Below, piece after piece: positions 1 to 6,089 of a DNA stretch of 7,241 nt. The notes beneath the pieces were generated by a model. That model was not told the origin of the DNA. It worked only from the letters and a program-made list of their open reading frames with translations, and did not search any database. The position numbers and the translations under genes are program-made. The stretch is from Acidobacteriota bacterium. Its GTDB lineage: Bacteria > Acidobacteriota > Thermoanaerobaculia > UBA5066. The DNA is taken from contig JAEUQS010000719.1 of the NCBI GenBank assembly GCA_016789625.1, forward strand, positions 1 through 7,241, in the 5' to 3' direction. The first letter of the stretch is position 1. Each line of letters begins with the position of its first letter.

Positions 1-1
1 C

Positions 2-658
2 CGCGCCGAGCGCGTCCTGGATCTCGGCTCGGGCATCGGGTCGGTGGCCCTCGCGGCCGCCTGGCGGCTCCCCGGCGCGACCCTCGTCACGCTCGAGGCC
101 CAGGAGCGAAGCGTGCGCCTCGCGCGAAAGACGGTGGCCTACAACGGCCTCGAAAACCGATATCGGATTCTTCAGGGCGACCTGCGGGACGCGTCCCTCC
201 TCGAGAAGGAGCCAGGCTTCGACCTGGTGCTGGGCTCGCCGCCCTACTTCCCCGCGGGCACGGCGATCCCGGCCCTGCACCCTCAGGCCGTGCCCGCCCG
301 CATGGAGATGCGCGGCGACGTGCGCGACTACGCCAGGGCCGCCGCCCGCTCCCTCGCGCCCGGCGGCTTCTTCGCGTTCGTCTTTCCGGCGCGGGACGCG
401 CGGGTCGAGGAGGGCTGCCGCGAGGCGGGCCTCACGCTCGTGAGGCGGCGGGACATCGTGTTCCGCGAGGACGAGCCGCCCGTGATCGCGGTCTTTGCCG
501 CGGTCCTGACCTCGGATCTGCCGAAGGACTTCGACGGCAACCCCGAGCTGCCCGTGCGGGAGACACCGCTCGTCATCCGCCGGAAGGACGGCCGGCGTTC
601 CGCCGAGTACGCCGTCACGCTCCTCACGTTGGGATTTCCGCCCGGACCCCTGCTCTGA
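2..658 (+). CDS. TrmN6-like tRNA1(Val) adenine-N6 methyltransferase, 5'-truncated
   Basis: The frame is open from the window edge, so the N-terminus is missing; 218 residues are visible. Class I SAM-dependent methyltransferase features are clear. Motif I (VLDLGSGIGSVAL) is at visible residues 5-17, an acidic residue (LEAQ, E32) ends strand beta2, D60 (QGDLRD) is in the motif III region, and motif IV GSPPYF is at 78-83. The stretch after motif IV (ARMEMRGDVRDY, then LAPGGFFAFVFP) resembles TrmN6/YfiC, which methylates N6 of A37 in tRNA1(Val). The usual Asn of the NPPY catalytic motif is Ser here (SPPY), so substrate and activity are less certain than the fold. A GTG at 44 lies inside motif I and cannot be the true start. 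The gene ends 22 bp before proC. The main alternative is another N6-adenine or protein-Gln methyltransferase of the same fold. Confidence 0.82.
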   Translation, partial: RAERVLDLGSGIGSVALAAAWRLPGATLVTLEAQERSVRLARKTVAYNGLENRYRILQGDLRDASLLEKEPGFDLVLGSPPYFPAGTAIPALHPQAVPARMEMRGDVRDYARAAARSLAPGGFFAFVFPARDARVEEGCREAGLTLVRRRDIVFREDEPPVIAVFAAVLTSDLPKDFDGNPELPVRETPLVIRRKDGRRSAEYAVTLLTLGFPPGPLL

Positions 659-665
659 GCCTTTC

Positions 666-674
666 TGCTACCTT
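666..674 (+). promoter_or_regulatory. Extended -10-like box immediately upstream of proC
   Basis: TGCTACCTT fits an extended -10 (TGnTAnnnT) and ends exactly 6 nt before the proC ATG at 681. That spacing would put the transcription start at or next to the A of the ATG, giving a leaderless mRNA. No purine-rich Shine-Dalgarno at normal spacing is visible; GGGG directly abuts the ATG. No -35 box was seen. This is inference from motif and spacing only. Confidence 0.45.
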
Positions 675-680
675 CCGGGG

Positions 681-1499
681 ATGCTCAAAGGCAAGCGCTT
701 CGCAATCGTCGGCTTCGGCACCATGGGCCGGGCCATCGCCACGGGTCTCCTCCGCTCCGGAAAGGTCGAGGCCGGGCAGCTCCGCGCCACGGCGCGCACC
801 CGGGCCACGGCCGAACGCATCTCCGAGGGCGTGGGCATCGCCTGCGGAACCGACAACGCGGCGGCCGTGAAGGACGCCGACATCGTCCTCCTCTGCGTGA
901 AGCCGAAGGACGTCGTCAAGGCGCTCGAGGCGCTGAAGGCCAGGGGCGCTCTCGCGCATGCGCCTCTCGTCGTCTCCATCGCCGCCGGCGTGTCCACGCC
1001 GACGCTCGAGGCCGCCGCCGGCGCGGCGGTGCCGGTGCTCCGCGCGATGCCGAACACGCCGTGCCACATCGGCAAGGGCATGACGGTCGTCTCCAAGGGC
1101 ACGCACGCCGACGACGGGCACGTCGGGATCGCGCGGGAGATCTTCACCCCTCTCGGGCGCTTCGTGGAGCTCGAGGAGAAGCACATGGACACGGTCACGG
1201 GCCTCTCGGCGAGCGGGCCCGCGTTCATCTACATCATCATCGAGGCGCTGGCCGACGGCGGCGTGATGCGCGGACTCCCCCGCGGCGTCGCGATCGAGCT
1301 GGCCGCGCAGATGACGATGGGCGCGGCCGAGATGATCCTGCAGACGGGCAAGCACCCGGCGGCGCTGAAAGACGACGTCACGACGCCCGCGGGCTGCACC
1401 ATCGCCGGAATCCTCGCGCTCGAGGACGGCAAGATCCGCTCGGTGCTCGCCCGTGGCGTGGAGACGGCGGCGCGCGTCGCCGGAGAGCTCGGGAAGTAG
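681..1499 (+). CDS. proC: Pyrroline-5-carboxylate reductase
   Basis: This 272-residue protein matches the usual length of ProC, the cytoplasmic NAD(P)H-dependent enzyme that reduces 1-pyrroline-5-carboxylate to L-proline. The N-terminal Rossmann fold starts at once with FAIVGFGTMGRAIA (GxGxxG at 11-16). It is followed by the typical VKPKDV (73-78) and AMPNTP (122-127) loops. The C-terminal dimerisation and substrate domain carries GLSASGPAF (174-182) and the P5CR signature region around TPAGCTIAGILALEDG (235-250). The core reads TPAGCTIAG where many homologues have PGGTTIAG, a tolerated variation. The ATG at 681 is chosen because the Rossmann strand begins seven residues later. The gene follows the methyltransferase by 22 bp but appears to have its own -10-like box. 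No other proline-pathway gene (proA, proB) is in the window, so it looks isolated from its pathway. Confidence 0.97.
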   Translation: MLKGKRFAIVGFGTMGRAIATGLLRSGKVEAGQLRATARTRATAERISEGVGIACGTDNAAAVKDADIVLLCVKPKDVVKALEALKARGALAHAPLVVSIAAGVSTPTLEAAAGAAVPVLRAMPNTPCHIGKGMTVVSKGTHADDGHVGIAREIFTPLGRFVELEEKHMDTVTGLSASGPAFIYIIIEALADGGVMRGLPRGVAIELAAQMTMGAAEMILQTGKHPAALKDDVTTPAGCTIAGILALEDGKIRSVLARGVETAARVAGELGK

Positions 1500-1550
1500 A
1501 GCGCCGCGCGGGGAAGTGTCGCGACGCGCCCCGATCTTTCGCGCGTCGCG

Positions 1551-1575
1551 GCCCGCGCCGGGCGCGTTGGTTTTT
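1551..1575 (+). terminator. Weak candidate terminator after proC
   Basis: A 5-bp GC stem (GCCCG 1551-1555, CGGGC 1559-1563) with a 3-nt loop is followed by GCGTTGG and five T's at 1571-1575. The T-run starts 7 nt after the stem and the stem is short, so function is doubtful. It does sit in the only non-coding gap (1500-1612) between proC and the next gene. Nothing else supportable was seen in that gap apart from the ribosome binding site of the next gene. Confidence 0.25.
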
Positions 1576-1612
1576 CGCGTCGAGCGTCACCTCCCCACGA
1601 AAGGAGTCGCAC

Positions 1613-2812
1613 ATGGCGCACCGAAACCCGCTCCCCCTCGCCGCACTGGCTCTGGCCATGACAGTTCCAGCCCTTCCGGCTCTGTCACAGTCCACCTCGT
1701 TCAACGTCAGCGTGGTTCCCCAGAACCCCACTCCCGACGACGCCGTCGTCCTGAGGCTCTCCGGAACCTGGAGGGACGGCTGCACGCCGGGCACCGCGAT
1801 CACGCCGGCGGTGGCCCGCACGGGCGGCACGGTCAACGTCACGCTGAACTACGCGACGCTCCAGGGCGCCTGCACCACGGCGCTCACGCCCTTCACCACG
1901 GACGTCGCGCTCGGGAAGCTGCCCGCCGGGAGCTACGCGGCCGACGTGCTCCTCATCGAGAGCCTCATCCCGGCACGGTCCCTCGGCACGGCCTCGTTCA
2001 CGGTCGCGCCGAAGGCCTTCACCACACTGTACGTGTTCGGCGCCAACGCGCTGAAGAGGGGCAGCAGCGGCGAGCTGGGCTGCGATGGCTCCCTCAGCAT
2101 CAAGAGCCGGCTCACGCTCTTCAACAACGCGTCCACGCCCTCCGTCGCCTCACTGTCCGCGCTGTACGGCGAGACGGGCGAGGAAGTGATTCCCGGCCCG
2201 ATCACGGCCTACAGTCTCGCCGCCCGCGGCGGCACGGTCGTCGACACGTCGGTCGCCAACCCCGCGAGCCGCGTCTCGGTGTGGGCCTTCGAGGTCCCCG
2301 GCCGCGTGGCTCTGCGCAACACGCTCGAGCGCTTCGTCGACTGTGACCAGGGCACGAACCCGTCCCAGGGCCGCCTCGCGCTCCCCGTCTTCTCCGCACT
2401 GTTCCCGGCGGGCGCAACCGTCGTGAGCGGCGACGTCAAGGCGATCGACGAGAACGCCAGCGGCGCGTGTCCGTTCTCCGCGGATCTCCTCGCGTTCCGC
2501 CGGCGCGTGAACGTCACGATGTTCAATGCCGGAACCGCGACCGCGACGTTCCAGGTCGTGGGCCGTCAGACGACGGTGGACGGAAACGAGGAGATCTTCC
2601 GCGGCAGCTTCACGGTGAACGCGAAGTCCGCGCGGCAGGCCAACGACCTCGCGCTCGACCTGGCGAAACTCTGCAGCGCCGCGGGCGCCTCGAATGTGTG
2701 GTTCGAGATCTCGGCCGACCAGCCGTTCCTCTCGTACGTCTCGACGGCCTTCGAGGACGCCTCGCCGGGCGCGATGCCCTACGAGATCTACCCCTCCAAG
2801 ACCGAGTACTGA
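1613..2812 (+). CDS. Secreted protein with Ig-like N-terminal domain and duplicated C-terminal domain, function unknown
   Basis: The ATG at 1613 is chosen over upstream in-frame starts that overlap proC. It has a strong Shine-Dalgarno (AAAGGAG, 1600-1606) at 6-nt spacing and begins a clear Sec signal peptide, with a hydrophobic core at about residues 7-23 and probable cleavage after ALS (24-26). The mature part starts with a beta-rich, Ig-like segment (about 28-132) containing LRLSGTWRDGC and LPAGSYAADVLLI. Two similar blocks follow, about 140-250 and 260-390. Each has a LTLFN/VTMFN strand followed by a VSVWAFEV/SNVWFEI strand and a terminal FVDCDQG/FEDASPG segment. Six cysteines (57, 87, 157, 244, 286, 354) could pair as disulfides after export. 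There is no membrane anchor, lipobox or catalytic motif. The protein is probably periplasmic or extracellular, and I do not recognise a named family. It appears monocistronic: a 113-bp gap precedes it and a strong terminator follows. Confidence 0.85.
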   Translation: MAHRNPLPLAALALAMTVPALPALSQSTSFNVSVVPQNPTPDDAVVLRLSGTWRDGCTPGTAITPAVARTGGTVNVTLNYATLQGACTTALTPFTTDVALGKLPAGSYAADVLLIESLIPARSLGTASFTVAPKAFTTLYVFGANALKRGSSGELGCDGSLSIKSRLTLFNNASTPSVASLSALYGETGEEVIPGPITAYSLAARGGTVVDTSVANPASRVSVWAFEVPGRVALRNTLERFVDCDQGTNPSQGRLALPVFSALFPAGATVVSGDVKAIDENASGACPFSADLLAFRRRVNVTMFNAGTATATFQVVGRQTTVDGNEEIFRGSFTVNAKSARQANDLALDLAKLCSAAGASNVWFEISADQPFLSYVSTAFEDASPGAMPYEIYPSKTEY

Positions 2813-2844
2813 GGCGGACCTCCGAATCTCCTGCCCGTCTTCCT

Positions 2845-2873
2845 GGGGGAACTCCGGTTCCCCCTCTTTTTCT
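2845..2873 (+). terminator. Rho-independent terminator of the secreted-protein gene
   Basis: A perfect 8-bp stem (GGGGGAAC 2845-2852, GTTCCCCC 2857-2864) closes a 4-nt TCCG loop. It is followed at once by TCTTTTTCT. It lies 32 bp after the stop codon of the upstream + strand gene. The minus-strand reading lacks a T-run, so it should act in one direction only. Confidence 0.92.
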
Positions 2874-2876
2874 TCA

Positions 2877-2998
2877 GGGACGGGGGAGAAGGGTCCGATG
2901 GCAAGGCGGAGGAGCGAGGTGAGTGAGGCGTAGCGGCGCTACGCCGCAACGAAGCCGAGCGACGACAACGCCGCCAGCGGGCCCTTATCGCCCGTCCC
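2877..2998. repeat. 122-bp concentric inverted-repeat element (REP-like)
   Basis: The outer arms 2877-2902 and 2973-2998 are inverted copies matching at 22 of 26 positions, with the outermost 8 bp (GGGACGGG/CCCGTCCC) perfect. At the centre is a perfect 8-bp stem (GGCGTAGC 2927-2934, GCTACGCC 2938-2945) with a 3-nt loop. The inner and outer centres differ by only about 1.5 bp, so it could fold as one long cruciform or RNA hairpin. The flanks of the central stem are rich in GCGA/GAGCG words. The right arm overlaps the 3' end of the minus-strand cyclic-nucleotide gene and provides its final codons and stop. The form resembles multi-copy palindromic intergenic elements of bacterial genomes, but copy number cannot be judged from this window. 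It carries no transposase and fills most of the convergent gap. Confidence 0.75.
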
Positions 2999-3956
2999 GG
3001 ACTTTCTTCTCCGCGGCGCTGTTGAGGCGCTGTCCGCAGAACTCCTCGAGGACGGTCCACACGCGCGGGTGCTTTGCGACGATCGCGTCGAGGGTCTTCC
3101 GGTCCAGCTCCAGCATCTCGCAGTCGCTCGCGGCGGCGATCGTGGCCGTCCGCGGCATGCCCGTGAGGATCGCGACCTCCCCGAAGAACGCGCCTTCCTC
3201 CATGGCGCGGATGAGCTTGGCGTTGCCTTCCGGGTCCCGCACGAAGACCTTGACGATGCCGGTCGTGAGGACGAACAGGCTGTTCCCGGGCGCGCCCTCG
3301 AGGAACACGATGTCGCCGGGCTCGAACGTCCGCAGCTCGAAGCCCCGCATCACGGCGAGGAGCTCATCGGTCGCGAAGTCGGAGAAGAGCGGCGAGCTGC
3401 CCACGTCGGGCCGCACCTCTTCGCGCGCCTCCCTGTTGTGGACCGCCCCCTCGTCGAGCTCGAAGTCGATGGCCTCGGGATGCTGCGCGACGACCCTGCT
3501 CGGGACTCCCTCTTTCCGTCCCAGGTCGGTGTCGGGCTCGAGGTCGATGCTGTCGACTCCGGTCTCGGCCTCGCGGCGCTTGCGCTCGGTGGCGTTCGAC
3601 CAGAGGAGCCGTTTCACTTCGTCTTCGCGCGCGCGGGTCGCGATGGAGAGGCTCTCCTCGGCCTCCTCGACACGAGACGGATCCACCTGCTTCAGCTTCT
3701 TGAGCACCGCGATGGCCTTGGCCGGGGCGCCCGTCCGCGCGTACTCGTCGGCCGCGTGGGCCAGCTCCTGCCCCGCGCCCCGCGTGTCGCCCGTGAGGAT
3801 GAGGATGTCGGCCAGCCGCTGTCTCAGCGCTCCGGCGTCGGCCCGGGGATCCCGGAGCGCCGTGCGCAGCGCGATCACGGCCTGGGTGTAGTCCTTGCGG
3901 GCGATCAGGGCCGAGAAGCCCGAAACCGGCTCACTTTCGGTTCGTGAGAGCTGCAT
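2985..3956 (-). CDS. TPR-like plus cyclic-nucleotide-binding domain protein without a DNA-binding domain
   Basis: This is a soluble 323-residue protein. Residues 12-92 are alanine- and leucine-rich paired helices of TPR type (KDYTQAVIALRTAL, then a second repeat with EYARTGAPAKAIAVLKKLKQVDP). A charged, probably disordered linker covers about 95-185. A cyclic-nucleotide-binding beta-roll covers about 188-305 (SPLFSDFATDELL, then FEPGDIVFLEGAPGNSLFVL). The phosphate-binding cassette FFGEVAILTGMPRTATI (257-273) keeps the Glu260 and Arg269 that contact the ribose and cyclic phosphate in CRP/PKA-type domains, so binding of cAMP or cGMP is likely. The chain ends soon after the C-terminal helix, with no room for a helix-turn-helix. 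It is therefore probably a signalling or scaffold protein, not a CRP-type regulator. The ATG at 3956 has a Shine-Dalgarno (GGGAGAGG) at 6-nt spacing. It lies 42 bp downstream of the esterase gene and ends inside the palindromic element. Confidence 0.9.
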   Translation of the reverse strand: MQLSRTESEPVSGFSALIARKDYTQAVIALRTALRDPRADAGALRQRLADILILTGDTRGAGQELAHAADEYARTGAPAKAIAVLKKLKQVDPSRVEEAEESLSIATRAREDEVKRLLWSNATERKRREAETGVDSIDLEPDTDLGRKEGVPSRVVAQHPEAIDFELDEGAVHNREAREEVRPDVGSSPLFSDFATDELLAVMRGFELRTFEPGDIVFLEGAPGNSLFVLTTGIVKVFVRDPEGNAKLIRAMEEGAFFGEVAILTGMPRTATIAAASDCEMLELDRKTLDAIVAKHPRVWTVLEEFCGQRLNSAAEKKVRDGR

Positions 3957-3983
3957 GCGGAACCTCTCCCTCGTTGCGGCGTG

Positions 3984-3992
3984 AGCCTAGCA
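3984..3992 (-). promoter_or_regulatory. Extended -10-like box upstream of the cyclic-nucleotide gene
   Basis: Read on the minus strand, TGCTAGGCT fits an extended -10. It lies 27 nt before the ATG at 3956, and the Shine-Dalgarno GGGAGAGG (3963-3970) lies between, so the predicted leader is about 20 nt. The box sits just after the esterase stop codon. It would allow independent transcription even if the two genes also share a message. No -35 was seen. Confidence 0.4.
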
Positions 3993-3998
3993 GAGGGA

Positions 3999-5069
3999 TC
4001 AGCCGGCCGCGCGGAGGCCCTTCTTCGGGAAGAGGATCTGGAGCGGCACCGAGATCCGCGCGGCCCAGGACGAGTTGTCGTGGGAGAGCCCGGCGAACGT
4101 GAGGACGTGGAGGTCCTGCCACGGCTCGTAGCAGTGGTTCACGAGCGCCTGGCGAAGGGCCTGGGTGTGATGGAAGCCGTCCCTGAGATTCGCGTCCTCG
4201 GTGAACGCACTCTTGGCCGCCCCGCTGTCGATGTAGAGCACGGGCCGCGGAAACGGGCAGGAGCCCTTCTCGGCCTCGTGCACCATCCAGCGGTCGGCCC
4301 ACCAGAAGGAGCTCGAGAGACACGCGGCGCGGCCGAACACGTTCGGGGCGGTCCACGCGCAGAAGAACGCGAAGAGACCGCCCATGGAGGAACCGAGGAT
4401 GGCTGTGTCGCCCCGGCCAGGTAGGGTCCGGTACCGGGCGTCGATCACGGGCTTGAGCCGCGTGACCAGGAAGTCCCGGTACTCCGGGGCCTGGCCGCCG
4501 CCGTGAACGGGGTCGGGCACCGGTGAGAGCATCCCGAGCCGGTCTTCCACCGTCTCCAGCGCGACGACGATGACCTCCTCGATCGCCCCGAGATCCCACA
4601 GCTCGTTGAGGGCATCGTCCAGCTCCCAGGAATGTCCGTCGAACGGGTCCACCTCGAAGAGCGACTGGCCGTCCTGCGCGTAGAGAACCGGATATCGCTT
4701 TTCGGGCAGCTCGCCGTAGCTGGGCGGGAGGAACACCTTGTAGCGAACCTCCCGCCGGAGCTCCATCGACTTCAGGGTTCGCCATTCCGCCTCGAGAACG
4801 CCGTACGCGCGCTCGAAGTAGGGCGCGAGCCGGAGCGTGTCGCCGGCCACGACCGTCTCGTTCCGGCCGCTGGCCCAGAGCCCGTCGGCCCGGCAGGCCT
4901 TCACCTCGAGGAGCGTGCCCTTCGGCAGGTCGACCTCGAAGACGGAGAGGTCGCCGTCCCTGGAAACGGGCTCGAGAGAGCTTTCCCAGGAGAGCGGCGC
5001 GTGGCTCCCGCGGAGGCGGACCTCGCCCTGCGCTCTCGGGTAGCGGACTTCGATGCGGGTGATCGGCAC
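3999..5069 (-). CDS. Esterase-D/Fes-like alpha/beta hydrolase with N-terminal carbohydrate-binding-like domain
   Basis: This 356-residue protein has two parts. Residues 1-88 form a beta-sandwich segment (VRLRGSHAPLSWE, then LEVKACRADGLWASG) like the CBM48/E-set modules that precede enterochelin-esterase-type hydrolases. Residues about 100-350 are a putative-esterase (PF00756) alpha/beta hydrolase. They begin with YKVFLPPSY and YPVLYAQDGQSLF, with the nucleophile elbow GSSMGG (Ser228), an acidic candidate at Asp281 (LYIDSG) or Asp292, and His330 in LSHDNSSW, the equivalent of the family's GGHxxxxW ending. The triad is therefore apparently complete. There is no signal peptide, so it is probably cytoplasmic. 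The substrate is unknown: siderophore esters, acyl-sugars and other esters are all possible. The GTG at 5069 is the only sensible start, because an in-frame TAG lies at 5084-5082 and no other start is near the domain's first strand. AAGGGA abuts the GTG with no spacer, so it is poorly placed as a ribosome site. Confidence 0.9.
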   Translation of the reverse strand: MPITRIEVRYPRAQGEVRLRGSHAPLSWESSLEPVSRDGDLSVFEVDLPKGTLLEVKACRADGLWASGRNETVVAGDTLRLAPYFERAYGVLEAEWRTLKSMELRREVRYKVFLPPSYGELPEKRYPVLYAQDGQSLFEVDPFDGHSWELDDALNELWDLGAIEEVIVVALETVEDRLGMLSPVPDPVHGGGQAPEYRDFLVTRLKPVIDARYRTLPGRGDTAILGSSMGGLFAFFCAWTAPNVFGRAACLSSSFWWADRWMVHEAEKGSCPFPRPVLYIDSGAAKSAFTEDANLRDGFHHTQALRQALVNHCYEPWQDLHVLTFAGLSHDNSSWAARISVPLQILFPKKGLRAAG

Positions 5070-5078
5070 TCCCTTCGG

Positions 5079-5084
5079 ATGCTA
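5079..5084 (-). promoter_or_regulatory. -10-like box upstream of the esterase gene
   Basis: On the minus strand TAGCAT lies 9 nt before the GTG at 5069, predicting an mRNA leader of only a few bases. It also supplies the in-frame TAG that bounds the open frame. The dyad at 5087-5115 would cover the -35 region of this promoter. No consensus -35 is visible, so activator dependence or repression are both possible. Confidence 0.35.
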
Positions 5085-5086
5085 GA

Positions 5087-5121
5087 GAACTTCCCGCGGT
5101 TTCGCCGGGAACTTCCGCGGG
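5087..5121. promoter_or_regulatory. Dyad plus phased direct repeat in the divergent gap, candidate operator
   Basis: An inverted repeat has arms GAACTTCCCG (5087-5096) and CGGGAACTTC (5106-5115), matching at 9 of 10 positions around a 9-bp spacer. The word GAACTTCC also occurs as a direct repeat at 5087 and 5109, 22 bp apart, close to two helical turns, and each copy is followed by GCGG. A further perfect pair, CCCGCGG/CCGCGGG, lies at 5093-5099 and 5115-5121. The gap (5070-5155) separates the divergent esterase and secreted-protein genes, so one regulator could act on both. The regulator is unknown. Confidence 0.45.
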
Positions 5122-5155
5122 CACCCCAGGTCTCAGCGTGTGGAGGGATCGACCG

Positions 5156-6067
5156 ATGTTCACCACGAAGCAGCTGTTCCGGCTCCGCCCGTTCCGGGCT
5201 TCGCACCTCCTCACGACCGCAACCGCCGCCTCGCTCCTCGTGGGTGCGCTCGCGCTGGCACCCGAAGCCGCGGCTTCCTGGAACCAGGGCTTCGAGATGA
5301 CGATCCTCGTGGACGGCGTCGAGCGGCCCGAGTACACGGCGAACGGCACGTTCTACATCGAGGCCCTGCGCGGCCGCGACTACCAGATCCGCCTCCGCAA
5401 CCCGCTCGGCGTGCGCGTGGGCGTGGCCCTCGCGGTGGACGGACTCAACACCATCGACGCCAAGCACACCGACGCGCGGAGCGCCCGCAAGTGGATCCTC
5501 GAGCCCTACGAGACGATCACGCTCCAGGGCTGGCAGGTCTCGAGCTCGACGGCCCGGGCCTTCACGTTCACGAGCGAGGAGAAGAGCTACGGCGCCGCGC
5601 TCGGCCAGACGCAGAACCTCGGCGCCATCGAGGCCGTGTTCTTCCGGGAGCGGGTGCGGCGCCCCGTCTTCCAGCCCTACGACGAACGGCCCTACTCCTC
5701 CCGCGACCAGAAGAGGGAAGGCGAATCGAAGAAGGACCGCGCCGCGGCGAACGAAGCCGCACCGGCCGCGCCCGGAGCCGCCGGCAAGGCCTTCGAGAGC
5801 CAGCAGAGCCAGCCCTCCGGCGGACTCACGCTCGCCGACGACTACGCCGCGACGGGCATGGGCCGGCGCGAGCGCCACGACGTGACCCAGATCAACATCG
5901 AGCTCGAATCCGCGCCCGCCGCGACGCTGAGAGTCCGCTACGAGTACCGCAACCAGCTCGTCCGGCTCGGCGTCCTCCCTCCTCCCGACGTCGAGGTCCC
6001 CCGGCTCTCCCGTCGCGAGCGGTCCCGCGGATTCGAGCCCTTCTGCCCCGAGCCCCGCGTGCGGTAG
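5156..6067 (+). CDS. Exported protein of unrecognised family
   Basis: This is a 303-residue protein. The ATG at 5156 is preferred to a GTG 18 bp upstream because it has a Shine-Dalgarno (GGAGGG, 5142-5147) at 8-nt spacing and starts the export signal. A basic n-region (KQLFRLRPFR) is followed by a hydrophobic segment (about 18-36), with probable cleavage after EAAA (37-40). The mature protein has an N-terminal beta-rich domain (about 42-165) with notable words LRGRDYQIRLRNPLGVRVGVALAVDGLNT-like, RKWILEPYETITLQGWQ and EKSYGAALG. A low-complexity Arg/Lys/Glu/Ala/Gln linker covers about 168-225. A C-terminal segment (about 226-276) contains GMGRRERHDVTQI and RVRYEYRNQLVRLGVLP. The well-formed domains either side of a disordered linker suggest a conserved periplasmic or surface protein, but no catalytic motif is visible and I can name no family. 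It lies 22 bp upstream of an ABC permease on the same strand, so a shared message is possible. Confidence 0.85.
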   Translation: MFTTKQLFRLRPFRASHLLTTATAASLLVGALALAPEAAASWNQGFEMTILVDGVERPEYTANGTFYIEALRGRDYQIRLRNPLGVRVGVALAVDGLNTIDAKHTDARSARKWILEPYETITLQGWQVSSSTARAFTFTSEEKSYGAALGQTQNLGAIEAVFFRERVRRPVFQPYDERPYSSRDQKREGESKKDRAAANEAAPAAPGAAGKAFESQQSQPSGGLTLADDYAATGMGRRERHDVTQINIELESAPAATLRVRYEYRNQLVRLGVLPPPDVEVPRLSRRERSRGFEPFCPEPRVR

Positions 6068-6076
6068 TGCCTGGCG

Positions 6077-6082
6077 TACAGT
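6077..6082 (+). promoter_or_regulatory. -10-like box just upstream of the ABC permease gene
   Basis: TACAGT ends 7 nt before the ATG at 6090, a spacing that fits leaderless transcription. It lies in the 22-bp gap after the secreted-protein gene. CGGAG (6084-6088) is only 1 nt from the ATG, too close for normal Shine-Dalgarno use. No -35 was seen, and read-through from the upstream gene is an equal alternative. Confidence 0.3.
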
Positions 6083-6089
6083 TCGGAGC

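Noticed and set aside
624..1355. Long minus-strand open frame antisense to proC
   Set aside because: Arg/Asp/His/Ala-rich translation typical of the antisense of GC-rich coding DNA; proC on the other strand is unmistakable.
1518..1525. GTCGCGAC 8-bp palindrome after proC
   Set aside because: Short self-complementary GC words are expected by chance at this base composition, and nothing else supports an operator.
1453..2346. Long + strand open frame overlapping proC and the secreted-protein gene
   Set aside because: Arg/His/Pro-rich with no domain; the overlapping frame has a signal peptide, Shine-Dalgarno and ordered beta-strand pattern.
2898..2933. Possible 11-residue peptide MARRRSEVSEA within the palindromic element
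   Set aside because: It ends within the inverted-repeat stem and has only the GC-rich repeat composition behind it; no independent evidence of translation.
5138..5155. Upstream GTG start for the secreted-protein gene
   Set aside because: It would place the Shine-Dalgarno inside the coding region; the ATG at 5156 has the right spacing and a normal signal-peptide start.
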